From positions 234,632 through 298,631 of the forward strand of contig NW_006920882.1 of the NCBI RefSeq assembly GCF_000417875.1: a DNA stretch of 64,000 bases, read 5' to 3'. The DNA comes from Pseudozyma flocculosa PF-1 (Eukaryota; Basidiomycota; Ustilaginomycetes; Ustilaginales; Ustilaginaceae). The notes under the pieces are model-generated. The model was not told the DNA's origin and ran no database searches. It saw nothing but the letters and a program-made list of their open reading frames with translations. The translations under genes were made by a program, and so were the position numbers. Positions 21,176-31,329 of this stretch are shown here, in pieces. Within the stretch, counting starts at the first letter, position 1; every line of letters starts with the position of its first letter.

Positions 21176-22145
21176 TTAGTGGTGCTCGCCGGCGTGCTCG
21201 TCGCCGACAAAGTCCATCTCGTACACTGTAAGCAAAGTTGCGGCCGAGAAGAGAATAGGGAGGAGACGAGCAGGCCGGATCATCAGCGACAGAGCTCCAC
21301 GACGCTGTCCGGCGTCCCACGCAAGCCCCCCTCCCGCGCCGCTATGACGAAGTAACGGCCATCGCGGCAAATACCGGGCGCACTCACCGCTACCGCACTC
21401 GGGGCACCTGTGGAACTTGAGGTCGCGGTTGAGGTGAAGGTAGATGTTGTCGTGCGAGTCGGCGGGGTATCCGGTGCATCCAACGATACGGGTGGGCCAC
21501 TACAGGGGAGGCGAGAGGAAAGCACGACGGAGGCGAAGGGGACGTCAGCTTGAATGTCCGGCGTTCAAGGCAAACAAGCGGGAATCCGCTGGACATGGCT
21601 GCTTTGTCGCTCGACATGCCCGATTTGACGTTCCAGGGCGTCGCAGGGAGACGGTGATCCTGCCGGGATCCCTTCATAGAGTCATGCCACCATCCACGGC
21701 TGCGACTCGTGCAAGCTGGCACGGCGAAGCGCGCCTCGCCGGGATCCTCCTATCCATCTGCCAGACTTTCCGCTCCTCCTCTGCGCTGACCTCCAACGAC
21801 AACACCGCCATCGACTCCGCCGAGGACACTCACGTAGCTCTTGATCATGATGGGGTTCTCGGTGGTGCCGAGGTGAGTCATCTCGAGGGGGCTCATGTCG
21901 AAGACGTCCTCGCCCTGGAGCTTTCCGAGGAGCTCGAAGCGCTCGAGACCGGTGGCCTGCTGCTCGTCCGAGGGGATCTCGCCAGGCTTGGAGCCATCGC
22001 CCTGGATGACGGGAGGGCCAGCGGCGAATCGGAGCGCCGAGCTGGTGAAGAGACGGGCAGCCGGAAGGCGGGCGGCGGCCGGGGCCGGGGCGGCGGCACG
22101 GAGCGCAAGAGGGGCGCGGGCGACGAAGCGAGCGGCGAACGACAT
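21176..22145 (-). CDS. COX4: cytochrome c oxidase subunit 4 (zinc-binding subunit; animal COX5B)
   Basis: Three exons: 22145-21834, 21499-21388, 21225-21176; 157 residues. The N terminus (about 1-40) is rich in Arg and Ala without acids and ends RLFTSSALRFA, a typical mitochondrial presequence. The mature part has the family stretch LERFELLGKLQGEDVFDM, then after the first intron C112 in GCTGYPADSH120 and C136-P-E-C139, which align with the four zinc ligands (Cys, His, Cys, Cys) of yeast Cox4. The C terminus VYEMDFVGDEHAGEHH follows the last intron. The subunit sits on the matrix side of complex IV and is needed for its assembly. All donors are GTGAGT. Total length agrees with yeast Cox4 (155). 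Confidence 0.95.
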
Positions 22146-22523
22146 GGTGACGCTGGTCGACGAGTGGATGAAAGAGGAAGGGTGGAAGCGGTGGTGGTGG
22201 TTGTGGTGGTGGCGATTGTGGAGACGGGCCGGGCGATGGAGTCGACAGCAGCGGTAGCGACGACGACGGACGAGAGAGGGCCTGCCCCGCTGCCCGGCCC
22301 TTCCGCCCGCTCACCCACCCGCCGAGAAGAAACGCACGCGCGGGCGGAGCCGGGCCTGGCCCCTCAAGGCCCATCGAAATTTAAAAAGAGCAAGCACACC
22401 AGTTGTCAGCCAGCGTGGATTTCAAATGCCCCATCCAAATTCAAGCGCCATGCAGCCTTAAATACAGCCAGCCTGGGCGGACGCCAGCTCGGAGCCGAAA
22501 ATCTCGAGGATGGTGCTGCGACC
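22146..22523. other. short intergenic region upstream of COX4
   Basis: 378 bases between the COX4 start and the stop of the neighbouring F-box gene (same strand). An AT-rich patch AAATTTAAAAAG at about 22378-22389 is the most likely core promoter region for COX4. Confidence 0.4.
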
Positions 22524-24124
22524 TCATCCTTGTTGCTTGACGTCTATAGCAGCCTCGCAGAGCCCAGCCGCGCCAGCCGCAGGGCAGGCCCTCGACGCCA
22601 TCATCTCCTGCTTCTCACTTCGGACCCGCCACCAGAGTCTGTCGCCCACCTGTAGCTCGGCACCTGGATCCGAGTGCCGCCGGAGGGCCTCGACGAGCTG
22701 TGACCGGATCGACGTCGATCCGTCCTGCCACTCGTCCATCTGACATGGCCTGGGCAAGATGACAAGATCTAGGAGGTTCGGGAGACTCCTTCTGCGGATG
22801 GCGAGCAGCAGGGCGGCCAGATCGCCGGGCTGCGGCGAAAAGACTCGCAGGCGCCTCGTGCTTGCGAGCCTGGACCAGTCGAGTGACGTCGAGAGGACCC
22901 CTCCGTCGACTTCCAGGTCGGTGACTGAGCTGGTAGAGGCCGTATCGCCGTCATTTGATCGTCTCTGCCGTGGCCTGATATGTCGTCCGCGGACCCTCTT
23001 GCACCCGCCGACGAAGAGATGCTGGAGCTGGCGGCAGGCGGGGCTGGCCAGCAATGCGGCGAGCGCAGGTCCGCGCACTGGGCTGCGTCGGATCTCGAGG
23101 CTGCTCAGCCGCAGCGACGAGCCAGTCTCCCGCCCCTCTTGCCCCTTTCCAGGCGCTTGTGCTAGCAGAGCGAGGAGTGCGCCGTTGTCGGTCGACAGGG
23201 CCTTGCACGCCGTCAGCACCAGACGACGCAGCGACCTGCTGCGCCTCAGCGCCGCCGCGAGCGCATGGACACCCGCCCTCTGCCCCTCCTCTCCCCTGCA
23301 GCCGCAGGTCTTGACTCCGCTAACGTCGAGCTTGTCAAGGTGTCGAAGTCCGCCGACGACTGTGGCCAGTGCATCGGCATCGACGTGTGGCGAGTGTATG
23401 GTCAAGGCCCGAAGCCGAGGAGTGTTGGCGACCACCGCGGCGGCGAGGCTGGGCATCATGGCCAGAGGTGTTTGCAGTACGCTCAGCGTCTGGTGTAGAT
23501 GGGAAGGAACAGGACGGTGCCGTCAGCGGAAAGTGCATCGTTCGTTCGCCCAAGGTGGGACCCGGACTACCCACCACAGTGTTCGGGCACAACGCCAGGA
23601 TGGCGCCGATCGGACCCCCGGCGTTTTCAGAGATGGCGTGCCGGTCGATGCGCGAGAAGAGCTCGCTCACTCTCTTCTCCTGCGGGCCCCGCCACACCAC
23701 GCCAGGCTCGTAGAGGACAATGTGTCGGATGTCGTCGAGGCATTGATCCGAGACACGCTGCGGTCGCCGTTCGAATATCCGGCTCGCCTGATACCCCAGG
23801 GGAGTCGCAGGTTTGTCGTCGTCGGAAGCGCCTGCCTCGGGGTGAGAAGGCGACAAATGATGCGCCAAGAAACGCAGGAGCTCTTCGGAGCCATCGAGCC
23901 GCAGATGCGTCTTGAAGGCCGGCGTGTATAGTGCTCGCAGACAGCGATTCGTACGGGCCAGGCTTGAAAGGTCGTCGCGGTCGAGAAAGTCGCAAAACGT
24001 CTTGCTGTCGAAATCAGAGGACAGGCTGGCCGAGTTTGAGCATACGTCGATATTGATCGCAGATGCCCGCGCGCAGCGGAACGACTCACTGAAGCTCGAC
24101 GGGGAGACTCTGGAAGCAGACCAT
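22524..24124 (-). CDS. F-box/leucine-rich-repeat protein
   Basis: Three exons: 24124-24090, 24025-23575, 23489-22524; 483 residues. The first join gives MVCFQSLPVELHLSSDFD, followed by FCDFLDRDDLSSLARTNRCL, an F-box-like start (LPxEL...LDRDDLSSLARTNR). The second join (CPNTV to TLSVLQTPLAMMPSL) falls inside an LRR, and repeats such as LRALTIHSPHVDADALATVV, LRHLDKLDVSGV and LRRLVLTACKAL continue. Donors are GTGAGT and GTGGGT, and phases agree at both joins. Likely a substrate receptor for an SCF ubiquitin ligase, substrate unknown. The neighbouring gene upstream is also F-box/LRR on the same strand, so this may be an old tandem duplication, though the sequences are divergent. Confidence 0.75.
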
Positions 24125-24522
24125 GGCGAAACGGTGTTCGAGCAAGTTGTTTGTGCGGGAGTTGAAGGGCTGTGTAGCGGGAATGCCAGAGGCAGCCCCA
24201 GACCCTAGCCAATGAGCTCAGTCGGCCTTATAAGGCGGGTGGGAGAAGGGCATAGCAGAACAACTCGGTCGACCTGCTTGCCGCTGCATCGAGCGGAGGG
24301 CAAGGGAGGCGATAAGAGACATCGCGGACCCTGGCGGCGACGTCGGGAAGGGAAAAAACGCGACCTTGCTGGTTACGCTGGCACGCGCGATAGTAGTGAA
24401 ACGCGGCAAGCCGACTTCACGCAGCAAGCCAGCGACCGCTCCGGTCACGGATGGGGCCTCGTGCACAAGCACGCAAAGCGGCGCAGAAGGGGCCTTAGCA
24501 GAGTCGTCGACCGTCGGGTCCG
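24125..24522. other. intergenic region between two F-box genes
   Basis: 398 bases on which both flanking genes are transcribed leftward. It carries the palindromic TATA-like element listed below and CCAAT at 24209-24213. Confidence 0.5.
24225..24236 (-). promoter_or_regulatory. palindromic TATA element (GCCTTATAAGGC)
   Basis: A perfect 12-base palindrome centred on TTATAA, about 100 bases upstream of the F-box/LRR start codon at 24124. Its location suits a core promoter; being palindromic, it gives no direction by itself. Confidence 0.5.
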
Positions 24523-26220
24523 TCAGCCGCCGTGGATCCTGGCGGCCGCCATCCTCGTCAGCTCCAGCTCTCGGTCAACGTCCTCAGCACCTTCTTCGCC
24601 GTCTGCCAGAACGATCTCGCTGACCTCGGGGCTGTTGTCGTATCGGATCACCTTGGCCATCCCCCCGGAAGCGCCAAAATCGATCTTGGACAGCTTCGGG
24701 CAGACGGCAGCGACCAGGCGCGCCTTCTGTTTGAGCGTGGCGACGAACGTGTCGGAGCTGCCGTGGTACCGCAGGGACAGGCTGCCGCTCGCCGGCGGCC
24801 TCTGGAGGATGTCGAGCTGGTGGAGGGGGAACTGGAGTACCTCTAGCTGCTGCAGCGCGGCAAAAGCCGGGAGGTAGGTCTCGAGGAAGCCGGCCACGTT
24901 ACAGCGTAGCCGAAGGATGCGGATCCGCTTGCAGGCCTCAAAGAGGCGGATCAGATCGAGCTTGTCGGACACGACGACGGCGAACTCGCCATCGACCTCC
25001 TCGAGATGCTGTGCCTGGGCGAGGCCCTCGAGCAGACACTGCCCCTGCGGCGTCGAGGTCCAGTTGGCCAGCCTGCGCGCGCCCAGCATGACGGTGTCAA
25101 ATTGGACGCCGCGGATCCGTCGAATGGGCCGCAACGGCGAGCTCAGCACCGAGATGGCATTGTCGATGCCGCCCCAGAACGTATGCAGCCGAGGCAGAGC
25201 GTGGTCCGAGATGTTGTCGAGGTAGATGTAGCGCCCCGTTGTGGCATCGACCTGGTCGACCTTGAGGACCTCGAGCTGCGGGTGGCGCTCAAAGAAGGCA
25301 GCCACAGCCTCCTCATCCCCGGCGTGGAATCGGGAGAGCTCGAGCACGCGGAGCTTCGGCCAGTGGGCGTGGGCCATCAGCGTTCCACCGTAGATGGCGT
25401 TGCGCACCCTGACGTCGGTATACTGAATGCGAAGCTCTTCGAGGTCCGGGCAGCGCTGTACCAGAGACGTCTCGAGGGCGCCGAGCTCGGCGATGATCGA
25501 TGCCGGATCCGACGGGACGTACGAGGAGCACCAGACGAGCCTCTTGAGTCCGCTGCACTCGAAGAAGGTGGAGCCGTGAATGCTCTGCCTCTCGTCGGAC
25601 GACGTGCCGGTGCGGCCGCAGGAGTCTGCGCATTCGACATCCTCGAGGCGTGGGCACGCTCGCCACAGGCGGGACCAGAAGTCGTCGCCGGAGAGGGGAG
25701 GACGTATCCGGAACACCAGCTTGCGCAGGTTGACCATCCTCTCGACGGCAGCGATAAGAAGCTCCTCGTTCTTTTTTTCTGCCGTTAGCCCGCGAGACGA
25801 CGAAGGACGGGAGACGGCGGCATTCTGTAGCCCGTCCGGGATGTGAGGCGGCCGTCGCGAGTCGAGGACGAGGCAGCGGACATTGCTGGCGAGTCGTGGG
25901 TGGTCGGCGAGGTGGGACCAGAGAGTGGCCTCGTCAAGACCGCAGCAGATGCGATACCAGCCGATGTGGTGAGGTCGGATGAGGGCGCAGAGGTCTCGGC
26001 AGGTAGACGCCAAGGCGACGAGATCAGCGAGCTCGTCGAGGTCGACGGCGATCAGCTCGATGATTTCTGGCGGCAGGCGCAGCAGTGGCGAGGGCGAGCT
26101 GAGCTGCAGCGGGGTCGAGCATCGCGAAAGCGCCGGCGAGTCCGACGAGAGCTGGCGCCGCAGCGCTGCCGATGCCGGGATGGCGCCCGGCCCGAGCACC
26201 AGATCAAAGGCAGAGACCAT
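24523..26220 (-). CDS. F-box/leucine-rich-repeat protein
   Basis: Single open frame of 565 residues from an ATG at 26220. An F-box is visible at about 47-95 (LLRLPPEIIELIAVDLDELADLVALASTCRDLCAL...GWYRIC). The rest is a series of LRR-like units such as LRKLVFRIRPPL, CPRLEDVECADSC, CSGLKRLVWCSSY, CPDLEELRIQYTD, WPKLRVLELSRF and HPQLEVLKVDQVD. Probable substrate-binding subunit of a Skp1-cullin-F-box ligase; the target cannot be told from sequence. It is intronless, unlike its downstream neighbour of the same class. Confidence 0.85.
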   Translation of the reverse strand: MVSAFDLVLGPGAIPASAALRRQLSSDSPALSRCSTPLQLSSPSPLLRLPPEIIELIAVDLDELADLVALASTCRDLCALIRPHHIGWYRICCGLDEATLWSHLADHPRLASNVRCLVLDSRRPPHIPDGLQNAAVSRPSSSRGLTAEKKNEELLIAAVERMVNLRKLVFRIRPPLSGDDFWSRLWRACPRLEDVECADSCGRTGTSSDERQSIHGSTFFECSGLKRLVWCSSYVPSDPASIIAELGALETSLVQRCPDLEELRIQYTDVRVRNAIYGGTLMAHAHWPKLRVLELSRFHAGDEEAVAAFFERHPQLEVLKVDQVDATTGRYIYLDNISDHALPRLHTFWGGIDNAISVLSSPLRPIRRIRGVQFDTVMLGARRLANWTSTPQGQCLLEGLAQAQHLEEVDGEFAVVVSDKLDLIRLFEACKRIRILRLRCNVAGFLETYLPAFAALQQLEVLQFPLHQLDILQRPPASGSLSLRYHGSSDTFVATLKQKARLVAAVCPKLSKIDFGASGGMAKVIRYDNSPEVSEIVLADGEEGAEDVDRELELTRMAAARIHGG

Positions 26221-26837
26221 GTCGCAGCCACTGTGGTATCCGGTGTTCAGCTAGGCTCTGTGCCTGAGAGCGGCGCCCATGCGGTGGTAGGAAACGACCT
26301 TGCAGCAGATGGATGGTCGACGAAGGGCCGAGAGAGGACGGGCCCGCTGTCGCGATGCAGTCAATGGTCGATGGTGGTGGCCAGGGACGGGAGCGAGCGG
26401 AAGAGGAAGCCGGTGCATCGGGAAGAAAGAGAGCACATCTCGCACGATCTGAGATAAGCTGGGTCGGCTGGTCCGTGCTCGGTGGGTGCGCGTGGAGGCA
26501 GGTCGGCCAGGCGCCGTCGGTGCGGGGTGTGACCTTGCATGCATGGGCCGGCAAAACCGGTCGTTTGGGCTTTCCCCGGACTCCATCTCCCACTCGACAT
26601 GACGGCAAGCGGCTTCTCGTGTGGGCCGAAGCCGACGCCGCCTCGAGCTTGGCTTGGCGTGGGCCGGCTGTACCGCCAACCAGCATCGCCCGCACACAAC
26701 GACGTCCAGCCTCTCTGACGCCAAGGTACTTCAACCGCGTTCCAGCAGCACCACTCCCATCAACCTCTCCGCCGCTGCGAACTCCAAGTCGTCCCTCAGC
26801 AGCAGGAGCAACAGAAGCAGCACCGACCGAGCCCGCC
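26221..26837. other. divergent promoter region of F-box and acyl-CoA synthetase genes
   Basis: 617 bases between two genes reading away from each other. No convincing TATA box. An upstream open frame joins the synthetase frame but adds low-complexity residues that do not look like part of the enzyme. Confidence 0.45.
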
Positions 26838-29800
26838 ATGGACCTTTCCCACATCCTCGGAGCCGCTAGACGGACACCTCGCCATGTCTTTCGCAGCTCT
26901 GGCTCGGCAGCCCTGCTACCAATCGCCCGGCGCTCGCTCTCGCACACCTACCGCCAGCACCCAACGCTGCGAGCCGATCCATCCGACCCTTCGTCGCCTC
27001 TGCTGTCTCGCGTCTCTGGGCCCACAGACAAGCCGCTCTCGGAGCTCACCCTGGGTCAGTTCTGGAAGGAGACCGTCGCGAGCCATGGCGACCGGCAGGC
27101 GCTAGTATCGCTGCACGAGCCAGCAACTCAGCATGCCGTCGGCAGCCTGTCGTCCAGCAAAACAGGGGATGGCTGCATCCGATGGAGCTATGCCGACATG
27201 GACGAGCACATCAAGCGCCTGGTCGCCGGTCTGAGGCGATTGGGCGTCAAGAAGGGTCAGAGGGTGGCAGTGCTCATGATGTGAGTCCTCATCCGGCGCA
27301 CCGCTCGTCCGCGTCGCCCTCATGCCTTGTCCTGCTGATCACCGCGGTCCTCGCTCTCCTCTCACCGCTGCCATGCAGGAACTCGTCGGCCTACGGAGCT
27401 CTGCAGTGGGCCACGGCTGAGATCGGTGCGATCCTCGTGACCCTCAACCCCGCCTACGGCACCAACGAGCTGCGACGGGCCCTCAAGCACGTCGCAGCCT
27501 CGACTCTGGTGTTTGTGCCGTCCCTCAGGACATCCGACTACCTCGCCATGATTAACGAGCTGCTTCCTTCGCTCCACAGCGCAGGCGGCAGCGGCTCAGA
27601 GATCGCCGAAGAGTCCCTGCCCGACCTGAAGCGTCTCATCTTGGTCGACAACCTCACCTCGAGGCCGCGGGGCTGGGAGAGCACGAGCCTCTTGTCGAGC
27701 CAGGGCAAGTCGTTTGCCGACGCCCTCGACCGTCTCAACAACCGCGCACTCGACTACCGGGACCTGCTCGACGGCAACAGCGCCGGGTTGTCCGACGAGG
27801 CAGAGCAGGTCACCAACGAAGACGTTGTCAACCTGTGAGCTCATCGACGCCAGCAGCCGGCGAGGACGATCCCAGCTTCCCAGACGCTGAAGACCTCCTC
27901 AAGCACTGCTTTTGACCCCTCCCCTTTCTGCTCGTCAGTCAGCTAACCAGTGGCACTACCGGGGTGAGTTGAGACAGCTCACGATGCCCGCCGTGATGCT
28001 GACAGAAAACCTCTGACGATGGTGACACTTTCGCGGCTCCCCTTTGCCTATACAGACGCCCAAGGCCGTGGCGCTCACTTCTCGCAACCTGCTCAACAAT
28101 GGCATCGCCATCGGCGATACGATGAGGTTCACGGAGAAGGATATCCTCTGCAACGTACCGCCCCTCTTCCGTGAGTTCAGCCCTTTTGTCCAGCCCAAGG
28201 GAGCGCGCCGGCTCAGTGCCGTATTGGGTCCGATCGCTGATTCGCCCGCCGATACCCGTATGCCCGCTACGATCAGACTGCTTCGGACTTGTGCTCGGCA
28301 ACCTGGCTGCCTGGACTCACGGTGCCTCGGTCGTCTACGCGGCAGAGGGCTTCGATCCGATCCGCACTCTACGAGCCGCTTCGCAGGAGCGTTGCACCGC
28401 CCTCCACGGCGTCCCGACGCACTTCATTACCGAGCTCGAGGCGCTGCAGGATGTTCAGGACCACGTCCGCGACCCAGAGGCCTATCCGCTTCCCAAGGGC
28501 GTCAACGAGGGCGAGTCCTTCACCTTCCCCAACCTGCGCACCGGTCTGACCAGCGGCAGCACCGTTCCGATCGAGCTCATGAAGCAAATCATGGATCCGC
28601 ACAAGTTCGGCGCCAAGGCGCAGACGGTCGTCTATGGGCAGACAGAGACCTCTCCCGTGACGTTCGGATGTGGTGAGTGCCCCTCTTCTGCGACGCTGAC
28701 GAAAGCCAGCATCGACCCCTGCACGAAGACGGATGGCAACTAATCCCAGGGAAACCCTTTGTCTGTGTCGACGGCCGGCCCTTTGTTCCTCCCTCTCCTC
28801 CTGGGCAGACATCGATGCGCCAATCGAGAAGCGGTGCGAGACGGTGGGCAAGGTCTATCCGCACGTTCACGCCAAGATTGTCGACCCCGAGGACCCCGCG
28901 GGCAAGCCTCTGCCGATCGGCGTTCCAGGCGAAATCTGCGTGAGTTTGGCTCGCGGGGCGTAGCACCTCATCAGCCCACCGCATCCGTTCCGTTCTGTTC
29001 CGCCCTGCCTCCGTCCTGCTGAGGATATCCGCTCACCGCCCTCGCGCCCTGTTTTCTCGACGCACGGATCGGCGGGTCGCAGACGGCGGGCTACATCCTG
29101 ATGAAGGGCTACTGGAACGATGAGGCTCGCACCGAAGAGGCCGTTGCGCGGCACCCCGACGAGCCCGACATCCGGTGGATGAAGACGGGCGATATCGGCG
29201 TGATGGACGAGGAGGGTTATGTGCGCGTCATTGGCCGGTCCAAGGACATCATCATCCGCGGAGGTACGTCTTCGGCCCGCTCCCGGGTCGGAGAGAGCTC
29301 GTCCGACGAGGCTCGTGGTGGTTGAGGCTAACTAGTCTGAGTGTTGCTCCGTCTGCCTCCGTCCACGGCCCCGCCGAGCAGGCGAGAACCTGTTCCCGAT
29401 CAAGATCGAAAAGTGAGTGCTGCCCGTTCCAGCCATCTCTCTCTGACGGAGGCATCTGAACTAACCTGTAACGATCCTCAACGTTTGCGCGTATTGCTCG
29501 CAGCTGCCTCGACCAGCTGGAAGGCGTGGCCAGCAACGCCGTTATTGCGGTGCCGGACGAAAAATACGGCGAGGTGAGCATGCCGACCGAGCCAGGCCAG
29601 CCCGTTACGACGTGACTACGCCAGATCGGTCCCGTCCCGGTATCGCTGACACCAAGCATGCTTTGGTGCTCTTTGCATCTGCACCGCATCCAGGCCGTGG
29701 GCGTGTTTGTCCTCCGCTCGCACCACTCGAAGCCGGTCGAGGCTGCCGCGATCCGGAGTTTCGTGCGCGAGCACCTCGGCGGCCAGAGCGCACCGCAGTG

Positions 29801-30058
29801 GGTCTGGTTCCTCGGCGAGAACGGCCTGGCCGATGACTTCCCCAAGACGGCCTCGGGCAAGGTCCAAAAGGTGCGTGCCGCTTCCGTCCCGACCTCTGCC
29901 TTTGCGCTTCTTTGGCGCTGACCTGATCCGCCTCGTCCCTTTGGCCGGAACCTTGCTCGTTTTGGCGCTGCTGTGGGCAGGTGATCTTGCGTGACTGGGC
30001 AAAAGAGCTGGCGAGCAAGGGCGATGGCAAGGTGCAGCAGGCTCAGGTTGCGGCGTGA
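26838..30058 (+). CDS. medium-chain acyl-CoA synthetase, ACSF2-like, probably mitochondrial
   Basis: Eleven exons: 26838-27280, 27379-27834, 27939-27963, 28056-28170, 28277-28672, 28809-28939, 29083-29263, 29382-29412, 29504-29573, 29694-29870, 29981-30058; 700 residues. It activates a fatty acid with ATP and CoA via an acyl-adenylate. Landmarks: N terminus rich in Arg/Ser (residues 1-40; likely import signal); LTSGTTG at 302-308, the phosphate-binding loop of AMP-forming enzymes, encoded by a 25-nt exon; [50 protein letters not shown]; and PKTASGK with the catalytic lysine at about 672. All joins keep phase; donors are mostly GTGAGT. Resemblance to ACSF2 is from motif order and context; acyl-chain preference is not readable from sequence. 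Confidence 0.92.
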
Positions 30059-31329
30059 CCGAGGATGCACCGAGGGACCTTACCACGGCTCAGCCGGCTG
30101 GCTCCGTCTCGGAGGAGTCCGAGAATAGCGGGCTGGTGGGACTGGGCAAGGTTCAAGCCCAGCTGCCGGCAGCTCGTTTGTAGTCCGTAGAAGCTCAAGC
30201 TTGTGTCCGTCCGACGGATGAGCGCAGGCGCAGGCCAGGCTAGGCTAGGCTAGGACAGAGAGAAACGGACGCAACGCCTAGACATCTGCCAGATGAAACG
30301 TACGGCCCAGCTGCGGGTACGCCCCGCCGGCAAACTCCCGGACTAGGCTCGGCCGGAGCTAAATTTGGCTTGCCAACGGCGAGCCGTGTCCGCCGCCACA
30401 CGACAGTAGGCTAGGGCACAAACAACGCAGGGGACGTGCGCTTGCTCTGCGTGTACGTCGTGGCTTGCTTTGCGAGCTCCCTGCCACGCCACTGTGGACC
30501 ATGATGCACGAGCCAGTCAGGCGAGGGGTGGCGCGCGTCGTGTGGCGACTCCGAGCCTGTCAACTGGGTACCGGTCCGGATGTGCTGATGCGGCGCCCGA
30601 GCCCTTTGTCCTCCGACGCCGGTCCCATCTCTGGACGAGCTAGGCCAGGCTCATACGCCTGCCTGCACGACGAGGATCGAGCGCGCATATGCATGTTGCC
30701 GACGGGCGGCGGGGACGCCCTGCCTCTGGCTTTGCCTTCGCTGCCGGCCGCAGTGGGGCGCGACGGGCCTGCATGCCGCGAGCTAGCCCGGCACCGACGC
30801 CGCTGGCGAACGGGGGCCATCCGTCATATCGCGCACATCCGGGTCCTGGCGTGCCCAACTGCGCCTCGTCGGACGACATTCAGCCACAACTCGACCGCTT
30901 CTGATTGGTCCGAGCCAATTGATTGTCTCGCGACTGGGCCAGCGCAAACACGCGCGTCACTCTGTCGCCGCGCGGAACACGCCCCACGCTCCGCGATCTG
31001 GCTTGCACGGGCCCTCGCAGCAGTGCGGAGGGGCGGCGCTAGAGCGGTCCCCTTGGAAGGCTGCAGACGGCGGCAGATGACGAATGGTCAACGATTCCCT
31101 AATCTAGACGACGAGAGTGCCGCTACAAAAGCGATTCCGCATTCCATCCCCACGTCTTGCCCCTCAACCCCTGCGTGAGGAAACGAGGTGGAAGCGCGAC
31201 CCAACCTGCTCACCACGGCGCTCCTCGGTCTCGAGAGGCTGCGTCCAACGAGAAGAGATCGGCCAAACAGCTGCGCAGACCATCTTGGACCTCCGTCCGT
31301 CGGCGGCCGGCGGCTCGAGGCGCGTCACC
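30059..31329. other. 1.3 kb intergenic region, no gene seen
   Basis: Contains a CAGGCCAGGCTAGGCTAGGC cluster at 30231-30254. Open frames between 30465 and 31178 are Arg/Pro/Ala-rich shadows without domains. The downstream part must hold the promoter of the Zn2Cys6 gene. Confidence 0.5.
30231..30254. repeat. GGCTAGGCTAGG cluster
   Basis: Direct copies of a five-base TAGGC unit following CAGGCCAGGC; same family as at 18221-18255. Confidence 0.8.
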
